From Sphaeroforma sirkka (Eukaryota; Opisthokonta; Ichthyosporea; Ichthyophonida), in the NCBI GenBank assembly GCA_001586965.3, contig LUCW03000398.1, positions 1 through 38,595 of the forward strand: a stretch of 38,595 nucleotides of DNA. The letters run 5' to 3'. Made by a program: the position numbers and the translations under genes. This document shows positions 1-9,145 of the stretch, in pieces. Every line of letters begins with the position of its first letter. Position 1 is the stretch's first letter. The notes under the pieces were generated by a model. It saw only the letters and a program-made list of their open reading frames with translations. It was not told the origin of the DNA and made no database searches.

Positions 1-781
1 ACTAACCGAGTCGGTACTAACCATGTACATCTCCCATCTCTACTACACTACTGTGGATCCTAAAGAACTTTCTTCTAACAACTTCTTAAATACAATTTAA
101 GTTCATTAGCTTGCAATTCAATTTGTACTTGTCTCACACTGAAAACAACCTTCCTACCTGTACTCACACATGACTACTTATCTGTGGATTCTGACTGATT
201 GTCTGATTTCGTCATTTGATCGTCGTGAGACTTTCCTTGTTGACCCTGGTTAATGTTCTGCTTGATTGAAATGTTCGCTCTTCGGGTTCACTCGTATTAG
301 TAGATTCTTTCTTCATCCTCGTCGTCCACATGTCGTTAATCCAACGACCGGTTAATCTAAATCGTTCGGATAATCTAAATCGTTCAATTTGATGCGACAT
401 TCTCTGTTCGCATTGTCTTCAATTGTTATACTTATAACAAAAAAAATATGTGCCAGCTACTGACTAATTCATATTCTGTAGCTTTCTCTGTAATTACTAA
501 TAAACTAACAACTTCTATGGTAAGTTAAAAAAATGTAGTAAGTATACGCGAGAGATAACTGTATTTCAACGTTCTCCCTCCTCAGGGAGGGGACGTTGTT
601 CATTTATTAGTAATTATAAACAGTAATCCTAAAATGACTGACTCTTAAATGAGTCATTAGTCATGTGCTGTAAAACCAGCAAAACCCTAAAACCCAGTTT
701 ATCAGATTATTCTGATAAACTGTAAAACTTGTAATAAACCTAAAATAATCAAATAAATATAAGTACTTGTATTCTGACCAC
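1..781. other. Intergenic AT-rich stretch, no gene recognised
   Basis: I see no convincing coding sequence here. The only open frame of note, on the minus strand at 212-400, owes its ERFRL repeat to an 18-bp tandem duplication (TAATCTAAATCGTTC at 353-367 and again at 371-385). Two self-complementary segments stand out: 568-597, where CTCCCT pairs with AGGGAG inside an AACGT/ACGTT outer stem, and 695-722, a perfect 12-bp stem with a TTAT loop. Their role is unknown. Confidence 0.5.
695..722. repeat. Perfect 12-bp hairpin
   Basis: CAGTTTATCAGA at 695-706 is followed by a TTAT loop and its exact reverse complement at 711-722. It lies 60 bp left of the inverted gag fragment. It could be a transcription-end structure or a foldback relic; nothing around it decides which. 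Confidence 0.6.
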
Positions 782-1413
782 AAGTTGCATCTACATCCGA
801 ATGCTTACGTCCTATTCCTGATCGCTGCCTGGAGCTGGTTTCCCACGTTGCATCCTCTTCCAACTCACCCTGTTCGATTTCGTCTGGGTGTGCCAGTATG
901 GAAGCAATGTGTGTATCTGTAGGCGTGGTCTCCTCCTGCTCCGTTTGCTGGTCGTCCGAGTCTATTAGAGCCTAATGGTGTTGACCGCGGGCAAACTCTT
1001 ATTGAAGGATACGCCTTGCTTAAATCCTCGGCCCGAGTTGGATGTGAATCCAACCCTTTTGTTCGACTGGTAGTGCTTGCAGGATGATATATGCCTGAAA
1101 CTGGGTGGGACACCCGCTCTGCACGCGTAACACGTGGTGGTCGTAGACGTGCTTGTGCGTTGTGTGCTGCCACCTCCTGTATTCGTATTCAAATTACGAT
1201 CTCGTTGTTGGGCTGGAAACTGTCTACGCCTATCCCCCACATTCATTTGTGTCCGTACCCGTTGTCTGAGGATGGCATCGGTTTCTTGTATGTCTGGATT
1301 TAAAATGCGGAGAAGGTCTTCAGTCTCCAGGTGGTCCCAACCTATGTGGTGTTGTAGCGTGCGTTCATACGTCATATTACCTGTCAGGTCCTTGAGGGCC
1401 TGTATGAGGCAGT
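782..1413 (-). pseudogene. Inverted gag fragment of the gypsy element
   Basis: Read on the minus strand, this matches the gag C-terminal part and gag/pol junction of the gypsy element at about 5313-5942 on the plus strand. It includes the stretch beginning MTYERTLQHHIGWD, the QETDAILRQRVRTQMN stretch, the CX2C zinc-knuckle remnant and the TAG gag stop (812-814). It has diverged by substitutions and indels, including a stop shortly after the zinc knuckle, so it is a dead fragment of a second copy. Its right edge at 1413 falls inside the capsid-like coding region and abuts the exact 5' terminus of an LTR pointing the opposite way. Confidence 0.85.
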
Positions 1414-1593
1414 TGTAGTAAAAGTCCCCTTAAACCACTATCAGTGTGGAGTTAAAATTAGTTTACAATTAATTCACACGAGGTGAATTATTTGTAGACC
1501 AAGTAGACAATCAAATATAAGAATAAATACACCGCACTGAGCCTCAGGGAGACTCAGTAGGTTTTAGTATCGTATTTTGATGTGTTTACTACA
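1414..1593 (+). repeat. Gypsy LTR, 180 bp (left copy)
   Basis: This is a near-identical direct repeat of 10107-10286: both begin TGTRGTAAAAGTCCCC, end TGTGTTTACTACA and have the TG...CA ends of an LTR. Only a few substitutions separate them. It contains an AAATATAAG TATA-like stretch and an inverted CTGAGCCTC/GAGACTCAG pair. It may be a solo LTR or the displaced 5' LTR of the element at 3.8-10.3 kb. No primer-binding site follows it, no matching 5-bp target duplication flanks it, and 2.2 kb of unrelated repeats separate it from gag, so a rearranged copy is more likely. Confidence 0.85.
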
Positions 1594-1685
1594 TTTTTTA
1601 CGACTAGTTACTTTAGGTGTATTATTCAATTTTATCTCGAGGATAATAGTGGACGGAGAAGTTCATTTTATTGACGAATTACAGT

Positions 1686-1838
1686 AGTTGATCTCCCTCA
1701 GAACCGGGTAGCTGAAAGGAGCTTGCAAAGTACGACAGGAGCAAAGTCTTCCGAGCACAGAGGAGTTGATCTCCCTCAGAACCGGATAGCCGAAAGGAGC
1801 TTGCAAACTACGACAGGAGCAAAGTCTTCCGAGCACAG
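1686..1838. repeat. Two-copy tandem repeat, 78-bp period
   Basis: Two copies start at 1686 and 1764, each beginning AGTTGATCTCCCTCAGAACC and ending with CCGAGCACAG. They differ at about three positions. The minus-strand open frame across it is only a product of the repetition. Function unknown. Confidence 0.85.
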
Positions 1839-1870
1839 ATAAGTGAAAAGAAATCCCCACCTTCCGTTTT

Positions 1871-2117
1871 GCTCGGTTTGATACGTTTGCGTGATTTTCA
1901 TATATATATATATATTATGCAGATTTTATTATAATTATAAATATAGAGCAAATTGAAGTGATTAGTAATATATGCAGAAATTAACAGGTGCCCATTTTAT
2001 TTAGCTGATGAGCATTTTATTTCTTCTTTTTTTTTTTCTATAAAATAATAATAATAATATATATATATATATATAGTTATCCGACCATCCGGTCGAATGC
2101 TACTACTTTTATTTAAA

Positions 2118-2156
<39 letters not shown>

Positions 2157-2183
2157 CTCGGTTTGATACGCTTGCGTGATTTA

Positions 2184-2218
<35 letters not shown>

Positions 2219-2286
2219 TTTATGCATATTTTTTAAAATTATTTTTAAATCTAGAGCAAATTGGAGTGATTAGTAATATATGCAAT
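1871..2286. repeat. Duplicated AT-rich module with (AT)n microsatellites
   Basis: A module that begins GCTCGGTTTGATACG and ends GTGATTAGTAATATATGCA occurs at 1871-1976 and again at 2156-2285, with an (AT)n run of different length in each. Between them lie long A, T and AT runs (about 2030-2210). This looks like a segmental tandem duplication in non-coding DNA. Confidence 0.75.
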
Positions 2287-3780
2287 TTTTTTAGCATTTT
2301 TATTTCTAAATTTTTATAGATTAATTAGTCATACGACCATTTCCCAACAACCATTCATTCTTCTTTTGATTTTTTTTTAATCCATCTTCGGTCCGAAAAT
2401 CCAGATACTTCAATTCCAATGCGACTTTTCAGGCCGTCGTTGACAATCAAGGCCTCCCTCTGACTAATTAGCAGTCATAGGACGTTTGAGCAATGTTTTG
2501 ACTGGCCTAGTCAATCCACACAACACGAACATGATGCAGTATCGCAGTTAGGGGTATAGAAGAACGTAATTTGGCGTAGAGAAGGTCGATATAGCAGATT
2601 TTCATAGGTGTGGGCGAGTACAGCGACGACAAAGGGCAGATAGAGGTGGTCAAGAAAAGCAGGTAGCAATGTAGAACCGACAGTGTCAGGCGACGTAGAA
2701 TGGAAACGTGTGAATTAAGCGCGCGTGAGACAGGTAGCAATGCAGAAGAGGAGCTAGGCACAGTTTGGGAGAAACTGAGAGAGAAAAAATGCGATTTCAA
2801 CTCGTATTTTCAACAAATATCAACTACGGGAGCAAGTTTTGGTAATCAATTGGCTAGACGAAAAGACTGGCATGGTTAGAAGATCGATTTTTCGAAAATA
2901 TCTCGGAGTCGAATGTTCGCCATCGTTGCATGCGCGAACTTCGATGGTCACGAAAGCATAGGAAAAAATATGTCTCGGGGGGTATCGAACCCACGACCAA
3001 CACACAACTAGAAGACATATTTACCGATGTTACAAGATAGAATACATTTTCGTATGTATATATACATATATATATATATATACTTAAATTTCCATTATTG
3101 AGAGAAAGGAAGTCAACGTAAGTGAATCAGCCGAAGGACCAACATAGCATGGTACGGTTGTATGATTGTTGGTGAAAACTAAGGAGAACGATAACGTTAT
3201 CACCGACGTATAAGGCGAATCGTCAAGATGCAGTGGACTCTTGCGAGGAACAGAAGAAATAGTACATGCAAGAGTAGACCGCACTTATCAGGCATCGTGC
3301 AAGTACACTCAAGTTGGTTTGAATAAGGAATTTGTTTTTGGTTTTCCAACTTCATAACCGATGTAACTACCTTGGGCTTCAAGGTTATTCTTGGGAACCT
3401 TGACCTGAACTTCGTGGCTGCAGGCCTCGGGTTTGATTGATGTTGGAGTACAGTGGTCCGAAGGTTGGATTAAAGGAGCATTCAGAACGCTAGAGCACGA
3501 CAGGCGGTTGATCATTGACCACGCTTCGAGTCTATCAGCAACTCTTAATTACTCCTATAGGCAGAGCAAAGGAGAGCAAAACGAGTACTCATTAACAAAA
3601 CCAACCCACACAGAATGATTAGCAATCATTAAGGAGCAAGGTGTATTCGAGTGCAACGAGTTTTCGGTGACTCGCAAGCAGACCTTGTAGACATCAACAT
3701 GATTCAATGATAATTAGCTATTTGGGTATTACGAGAGGAGGACGGCGGAAGAAAGTGTGTAACACAAATAGCCGAGTTCA
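2287..3780. other. Non-coding stretch, no gene recognised
   Basis: No open frame here resembles a known protein and all are short. The composition changes around 2500, from AT-rich to a more balanced, G/A-rich plus strand. A short (TA)n run lies at about 3055-3082, and one tRNA-like segment at 2968-3020 is listed separately. The 5' LTR and leader of the gypsy element would be expected in the right half, but no sequence matching the 180-bp LTR is present. Confidence 0.5.
2968..3020 (-). other. tRNA-like relic with B-box
   Basis: On the minus strand, ATATGTCT and AGACATAT form a perfect 8-bp closing stem around a short insert that contains GGGTTCGATACCC, a good match to a tRNA T-loop and Pol III B-box. 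There is no anticodon arm and no clear A-box, and the whole is about 53 nt, so it is not a working cytosolic tRNA. A tRNA-derived SINE fragment or a degenerate tRNA pseudogene are the likely readings. Confidence 0.35.
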
Positions 3781-3785
3781 ACTAC

Positions 3786-3792
3786 TATATAA
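3786..3792 (+). promoter_or_regulatory. Possible TATA box upstream of gag
   Basis: TATATAA lies about 75 bp before the gag ATG at 3868. In an intact LTR element the promoter sits in the 5' LTR, but the 3' LTR of this element lacks this sequence. It may therefore be incidental, or the 5' end of the element may have been replaced. Confidence 0.3.
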
Positions 3793-3867
3793 TAGCCGAC
3801 ACTCCTTCAATCTGGACCAACTATTCATCAACAACACAAAGCCATACATCGAAGTCTTAACATCAAG

Positions 3868-4449
3868 ATGCCTATGCGTCCAGCACCCCGTAGCCCTCGA
3901 CGCACTCGTCGCGACGGCAAAGCAACCCAGAGATCCTTGTCAGATTTCGAGCAGACCCACCAAGGAGGCACAGCTTCTTCGCGCCAGACAGTAGCATCGC
4001 GTCGAAGAGATGAACAACCGCGATATGAACAGACAGACCAAGACATGCACCAGGCAGCAAGCAGGCAACATCAGTTGGGGCACGGGTCTCGCTTATCGGC
4101 AAGAGGGAGAGCAGATCCAGAAGACAGTGAGGTGCAATTTGTGATTAGGCATACTAGTCGTTCAAAGTCTGCTGAACCAGCAGCTGAGCGACACAGGGTA
4201 GCCAACGTCCAAGGCACCTCGGGCATTCATTCAGCGGGTGATAGACCGCATTCATGGCAGTCTTTTCATCGAGCACCTGAACGAGATTTCACTCGAAAGC
4301 GAACTCGATCGGGGAGTTTCACCAGTGCAAGTCAGGATTCCATCGCAGGCAACGGGGATGAGCGACCAGTCCAACGGCATAGCAATATGTTAGGGGCCAC
4401 GGGCACTCGTCAGCAAAAAAATCTAACGAAATCAGGGGCCGACAGCTAG
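3868..4449 (+). CDS. Gag, N-terminal part
   Basis: An ATG-initiated frame of 193 residues begins MPMRPAPRSPRRTRRDGKA and is very basic and rich in Arg, Ser, Gln and His. This suits a nucleic-acid-binding, disordered Gag N-terminus. It terminates at 4447-4449, just after a run of seven A's (4415-4421). The adjacent frame is open across this point and continues into the rest of Gag, so the stop probably reflects a one-base change in the A-run or a -1 shift on A AAA AAT. Without that shift the product would be a truncated basic peptide. No family can be named from this part alone; the assignment rests on its position ahead of the capsid-like region. Confidence 0.6.
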   Translation: MPMRPAPRSPRRTRRDGKATQRSLSDFEQTHQGGTASSRQTVASRRRDEQPRYEQTDQDMHQAASRQHQLGHGSRLSARGRADPEDSEVQFVIRHTSRSKSAEPAAERHRVANVQGTSGIHSAGDRPHSWQSFHRAPERDFTRKRTRSGSFTSASQDSIAGNGDERPVQRHSNMLGATGTRQQKNLTKSGADS

Positions 4450-5912
4450 AGCAATATTTGAGCGACCCACATGGGGATTATAGTAGGGAAGCCGAACGAG
4501 AACAACTACGTAGACGATGGGAAGTCAGCGGACAGCACCGAGACTTCGCACGATCGATGCAGGATATGCGCAAGGCTAGTCACGTCGACGACGAGAAGCG
4601 CAAGTCTAGTGACGTCGACGACGGTAATATTCATGGCAGCAGAAAACGACCACACAAAGACGAACAGGCTAGAGAGTCGATCATGACACCAGCGCAGTGG
4701 AACGAGCATCGCCGAGCCATGTGTCAACGCCTCGAAGGGAAGATATCTTTCTTTGTGGATGAACTTTGTCGAGCACAGGGAAACTACGATGTCCCAAGAT
4801 GTACATTACTAACGTCCACGATCGATACACTGAAAGGCGCGTTGAATACTCAATTGGAAGCTATCAGGAAGAATAGAGCTCCGGAGCCACGGACATGGCC
4901 CGATTGGCCTTTAGACCGTTATCAATTAAGCAGCACAGCCGATAGAGACACACGAGGGGCGTTAGAAGAGGCACTGAAGAACGCCCATGTCTCAGGACTA
5001 GATGAGTCGTGGATAGTACGTTGGTTCTATAAGGTACTTATACATTTTAAGGCAGCAAAGGCCACAATTGACTATCTTCGTGACAACCATAATCAGCTGA
5101 GGGTATATCCGGCGGAACAGGTCATAGACCAAATCTGTGAACATGAGAGCAAGGCCACCGTAGACCCTACCTTTAAGAAGTTGGCGAAGGGTAATCCCCG
5201 CACCAAGGGTGTAGAGTCAGCCAGGGAACATTTGAACAAGATTGTGGAAGTTCACAAGAGAGCCTGGGAGCGAGCAGATAAGGGCAAGGACTTTCCTAAG
5301 CGGTTGCTTAATCACTGCCTCATACAGGCCCTCGAGGACCTGACAGGTAATATGACATATGAACGCACGCTACAACACCACATAGGTTGGGACCAGCTGG
5401 AGACTGAAGACCTTCTCCGCATTTTAAATCCAGACATACAAGAAACCGATGCCATCCTCAGACAACGGGTACGGACACAGATGAATGTGGGGGATCGGCG
5501 TAGACAGCTTCCAGCCCAACAACGAGATCGTATATTGAATACGAATACAGCAGGAGGCAGCACACAACGCACAGGCTCGTCTACGACCACCACGTGTTAC
5601 GCGTGCAGAGCGGGTGCCCCACCCAGTTTCAGGCATATATCTTCCTGCAAGCACTACCAGTTGAACAAACGGGTTGGATTCACATCCAACTCGGGCCGAG
5701 GATTCAAGCAAGGCGTATCCTTCAATAAAAGTTTGCCCGCGGTCAACACCATTACGGCTCTGATAGACTCGGACGACCAGCAAACGGAGCTTGAGGAGAC
5801 CACGCCCACAGACACACACATTGCTTCCATACTGGCACACCCAGACGAAATCGAACAGGGTGAGTTGGAAGAGGATGCAACGTGGGAAACCATAGGCAGC
5901 GATCAGGAATAG
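4422..5912 (+). CDS. Gag, capsid and zinc-knuckle part
   Basis: This open frame of about 490 residues continues from the N-terminal Gag piece after a frame change at the A-run. It would form the particle shell and bind the element RNA. The middle (about 4700-5460) is helical and charged, ending in the QETDAILRQRVRTQMN stretch, consistent with a capsid-like domain. Near the C-terminus at about 5596-5650, CYACRAG...FRHISSC gives CX2CX9HX3C, a spacing variant of the retroviral zinc knuckle. It ends in an acidic tail and a TAG at 5910-5912, after which the pol frame continues without a shift. A diverged inverted copy of its C-terminal third lies at 782-1413. Confidence 0.75.
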   Translation, partial: SNEIRGRQLEQYLSDPHGDYSREAEREQLRRRWEVSGQHRDFARSMQDMRKASHVDDEKRKSSDVDDGNIHGSRKRPHKDEQARESIMTPAQWNEHRRAMCQRLEGKISFFVDELCRAQGNYDVPRCTLLTSTIDTLKGALNTQLEAIRKNRAPEPRTWPDWPLDRYQLSSTADRDTRGALEEALKNAHVSGLDESWIVRWFYKVLIHFKAAKATIDYLRDNHNQLRVYPAEQVIDQICEHESKATVDPTFKKLAKGNPRTKGVESAREHLNKIVEVHKRAWERADKGKDFPKRLLNHCLIQALEDLTGNMTYERTLQHHIGWDQLETEDLLRILNPDIQETDAILRQRVRTQMNVGDRRRQLPAQQRDRILNTNTAGGSTQRTGSSTTTTCYACRAGAPPSFRHISSCKHYQLNKRVGFTSNSGRGFKQGVSFNKSLPAVNTITALIDSDDQQTELEETTPTDTHIASILAHPDEIEQGELEEDATWETIGSDQE

Positions 5913-7913
5913 GAAGTAAGGGTGTCGGATGCAGATGCAACTTTAGTTTTCCCGTCTAGCACACCTGTGATACTATCGATTAAAGATCCATTACTTTCAA
6001 TGGACAATCGAGTATTCATATCTATCCTGATTAACGGTAAGACATGCAGGGCGTTAGTGGATTCTGGGGCAAACAGAAGTTGCATTGATTCGACATCCGC
6101 ACACGATTGGGGATTGCAAATTAAGTCGGCTCCGGAGGGATCCTATATATACCTAGCTGATCGTAGTCTTCGTACACGGCGAATAGGCTCCACCGTACAA
6201 ACTCCAGTACGATATTGTCTAGAGCTCACAGAACAGTCTTTCGAGCTAATGAATCTACCACCGGCTATCCACGCGATCGTAGGCCAGGATCTTATGCCTG
6301 GCTTAGGGCTATACGTGGGAGGCCTTCAATCGCCATTCTCACCCATAGATCCAACGGAGCTAGACAAACTATTGGAACCAATACCGTTGAGACGACCACC
6401 AGATTTGACCGAGGAAACCGGTGTTCGCCTGAAACTAGACAAGGAACTGAGGGACAATGACGGTATTCGAGAAAAGGACAGGTGCAGACTGGAAGGAGGC
6501 GAAGTTAGATTGCCAGTGACACCAGATCAAGCTGCAAGGATGCGGAAGGCAGTCAGGAACTTTGTAGCAGACAAATGGATACCATGGGTAGATAGACAGG
6601 TGCAGAAGTGGATTCAAGATTTGGTCATAGTTCAAAGGGATACAGCCACTTCCGTCAACTTACCCTTGCTCGCCGTGCCAGAGTATTCTCAATCTGGAGA
6701 ACTAAAGAAAGTGCGAGTGTGTTTGGACCTCAGAGCGGTGAATGCATTAATACCGGCGGATCAGTTCATTATTCCCCGTATCAACGACATCATTGGTAAC
6801 ATCAAAGGGAAGAGATATTACACGACATTGGATCTAACCGCAGCGTACCATCGACTCCCAATTCACCCTGATTCTCAGTATCTATTCAGTTTCACACATG
6901 GCAAGAGCCAGTATTCTTTTACATCAGCGCCATTTGGACTACACACACTGACGCAGCAGTTTCAGCGTACACTGAGTGTGATATTGCAAGGACTTCCGGC
7001 ATATCACTACCTGGACGACATCGTAATATCAACAGATGACTACGAGGAACACGTACGAGTAGTGAAAGAGGTCATTCGGCGGCTGACGTACCACAGTTTC
7101 AAGCTAAACCCTTCAAAATGTCATTTTGCAGTCAAAGAAGTCATGATCCTAGGGAAGCGAGTATTGAAGGCCGGAATTGATATTTGCCATGAAAAGCAGG
7201 CCAAGCTCATTGACTGGCCAACCCCGAAGAAGTACAAAGACATTGCATCGGCCTTGGGATTAGCCAACTTTCTTCACGAGCACCTACCAAACTTTGCAGA
7301 GGTAGTTGCCCCACTCCGGGAATTCGTAAGACTGAGGCCTAAGGAAATCATTGGAGACAGGTGGGAACAGAGACACCAGCAAGCTTGGGATGCCATGAAG
7401 CAAGCCATAGTTGAGGCAGTAGTGTTGAAATTTCCCGTCGACGAAGTACCTTTACAACTCGAAACGGATGCAAGCGACTACGGTATTGGAGGTGCATTGT
7501 TCCAGACCATAGAAGGGAAGAAGCAATACCTAATGTTCTTCAGCAAGACCCTCAACGCAGCACAGCGCAATTACGCAACACCCATGAAGGAATTATTGGC
7601 CTTGGTATATGGTCTCACACACTTCCGGGATCATCTCGAAGGTCAACGCTTTTCTGTGTTGACTGATCACAAGGCTTTGGTGTATATGAACACACAGCTA
7701 AAGCTGAATCCGATGCTACAACGATGGCATCACATCATAGCGCCTTTCAATTTCACTATCTCGCACATCCCGGGTATAAAGAACGTGCTACCAGACGCGT
7801 GGTCTAGGCTTCATGAGGGAACTGTTGAGACTGAGGACCCGGAGGTACTATATGCAGAATGTTGGCAACTTTTTTCCAGATTACTTCGAGCAAGCGCAAC
7901 GGATTATGGGTGA
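5913..7913 (+). CDS. Pol, protease-RT-RNase H part
   Basis: This is in frame with gag across the TAG at 5910. Counting from 5922, the aspartic protease has its catalytic DSGA at residues 47-50. RT follows, with VCLDLRAVN, TLDLTAAYHRLPI and the catalytic YLDD at 363-366, then palm and connection. RNase H starts at about 514 with ETDASDYGIGGALF and ends with the typical IPGIKNVLPDAWSR. There is no ATG at the frame start, which fits translation as a Gag-Pol fusion by readthrough of the TAG rather than independent initiation. Homology is lost near 7870 at a T6 run, where the neighbouring frame takes over and carries the rest of pol. Confidence 0.9.
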   Translation, partial: EVRVSDADATLVFPSSTPVILSIKDPLLSMDNRVFISILINGKTCRALVDSGANRSCIDSTSAHDWGLQIKSAPEGSYIYLADRSLRTRRIGSTVQTPVRYCLELTEQSFELMNLPPAIHAIVGQDLMPGLGLYVGGLQSPFSPIDPTELDKLLEPIPLRRPPDLTEETGVRLKLDKELRDNDGIREKDRCRLEGGEVRLPVTPDQAARMRKAVRNFVADKWIPWVDRQVQKWIQDLVIVQRDTATSVNLPLLAVPEYSQSGELKKVRVCLDLRAVNALIPADQFIIPRINDIIGNIKGKRYYTTLDLTAAYHRLPIHPDSQYLFSFTHGKSQYSFTSAPFGLHTLTQQFQRTLSVILQGLPAYHYLDDIVISTDDYEEHVRVVKEVIRRLTYHSFKLNPSKCHFAVKEVMILGKRVLKAGIDICHEKQAKLIDWPTPKKYKDIASALGLANFLHEHLPNFAEVVAPLREFVRLRPKEIIGDRWEQRHQQAWDAMKQAIVEAVVLKFPVDEVPLQLETDASDYGIGGALFQTIEGKKQYLMFFSKTLNAAQRNYATPMKELLALVYGLTHFRDHLEGQRFSVLTDHKALVYMNTQLKLNPMLQRWHHIIAPFNFTISHIPGIKNVLPDAWSRLHEGTVETEDPEVLYAECWQLFSRLLRASATDYG

Positions 7914-8290
7914 GAATAATGTCGATGTATTTGCTTCGCAACAGGATCACCATTTGCCACGCTACTACACCGACGATGACAGGGGTGGAGCGTTTGCACA
8001 TTGTTGGAAAGATATAGACGGATGGATGAACCCACCATGGAGATTAATCCATAGAATGTTGCGCAAGATACGATCAGAGAGGGCCACAGCTACGGTGTGT
8101 CTACCGTGGGCGCCCCACGAGCCTTGGTTCCAGTTATTCAAGTCGCTTCTACAAAGAGACCCAGTATTAGTTCCAAGGACAGCGCACTCCTTCCTCAAAT
8201 ACGGAAAGTATGCGAGTGGCAAGACACCATGGGGTCACACAGTCATTGCCAGAGTAGGCCCACGCAATGGATACAGCCTTCCAGCGACGT
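7870..8290 (+). CDS. Pol, Dam-methylase-like domain
   Basis: Between RNase H and integrase, in the frame that starts around 7870, lies a block with VDVFAS, LPRYYTDDD, a catalytic-type NPPW (8029-8040) and LPWAPHEPWFQL (about 8098-8133). This pattern (VDxFAS, NPP[YFW], WPxxPW) is the one found in the N6-adenine-methylase-like (Dam) domain of DIRS-type retrotransposons and of phage Dam-like proteins. Whether it retains activity is unknown: NPPW keeps the core Asn-Pro-Pro, but the S-adenosylmethionine-binding part is not clearly visible. It is part of the same polyprotein as the integrase, not a separate gene. Confidence 0.6.
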
Positions 8291-9145
8291 TTTCAGCACG
8301 ATTGGGATATGCCGAACCGTCCTCAGTATCGAAAGTCACCCCATTAGATACGTCTCGGCTAGTATCGATCGCTACCTCGGAAGTAGCCATGACGGATTCT
8401 CCAGATGAGGAAGAGATAAGCCGTCGCACACAGCTCACCTTGTGTCAGCATGAGATTGGGCATCATAGAGCAGAGGATACAGTTGCTCAACTACAGCAAA
8501 ATGGCCATTTGTGGCCTAACGCTCTGGAACTTGCACAAACAGTTAGGAGAAACTGTCGCACATGTCTAGGACAGAGGGTGTTACGAAAGGGATTTCACCC
8601 GATGATTAATATAACGGCAAAGTATCCGTGGGATCATATTCAAGTCGACATGATTCCAATGCCACTAGTTTCAGCAGCAGGAAATCGATATATATTGCAC
8701 GTCTTGGATATAGCAACGGGGTACTCGATATTAAGAGCAACGGCCACAAAGTCAGCAGAAGTGGTGACATCGAAACTTATGGAGGTGTTTGGGGAACATG
8801 GGTTTCCCAGGAAAATTCAATCAGACGAGGGAGGCGAGTTTTCGAACAAGATTGTTAAACTAATAACTCAAGAAGTAGGAGTGATGCATGCGAAGTCGCC
8901 ACCATATCGTCCTCAGGTTCTGGGAGCAGCGGAGAGAAGACACAGAGACATACACGAAGGAGTTCGCAAGCTATGTGAATCTTTACCTACAGCATGGGAT
9001 GTCCGACTACCACTTATTATGCTGTGCCAGAATCTCCGAATATCTCGGCGACACAAGACAGCACCATTCAGTGCTTACTTCGGTCGCCGTCATGTTCCGT
9101 TTGCTGACTTCACGGATGACCTTCCGGGAATCAGCCGGTCACCAA
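8291..9145 (+). CDS. Pol, integrase
   Basis: This is in the same frame as the methylase-like block. The HHCC zinc domain is seen as CQHEIGHHRAE followed by NCRTC. The catalytic core has Asp in VDMIP (codon at 8647), Asp in SDEGGEF (8824) and Glu in AAERRH (8932), giving a complete D,D-35,E triad. The enzyme would process the LTR ends and join them to host DNA. The frame loses sense after about 9130, where the adjacent frame continues with VTNEAWAHRLDRLHD, so a second indel lies at roughly 9125-9145. That shift restores the frame used by gag and RT. Confidence 0.85.

Noticed and set aside
2507..3005. Minus-strand frames of 60-100 residues
   Set aside because: They have no motif, biased or random composition and no conserved neighbour; one only reads through the tRNA-like relic.
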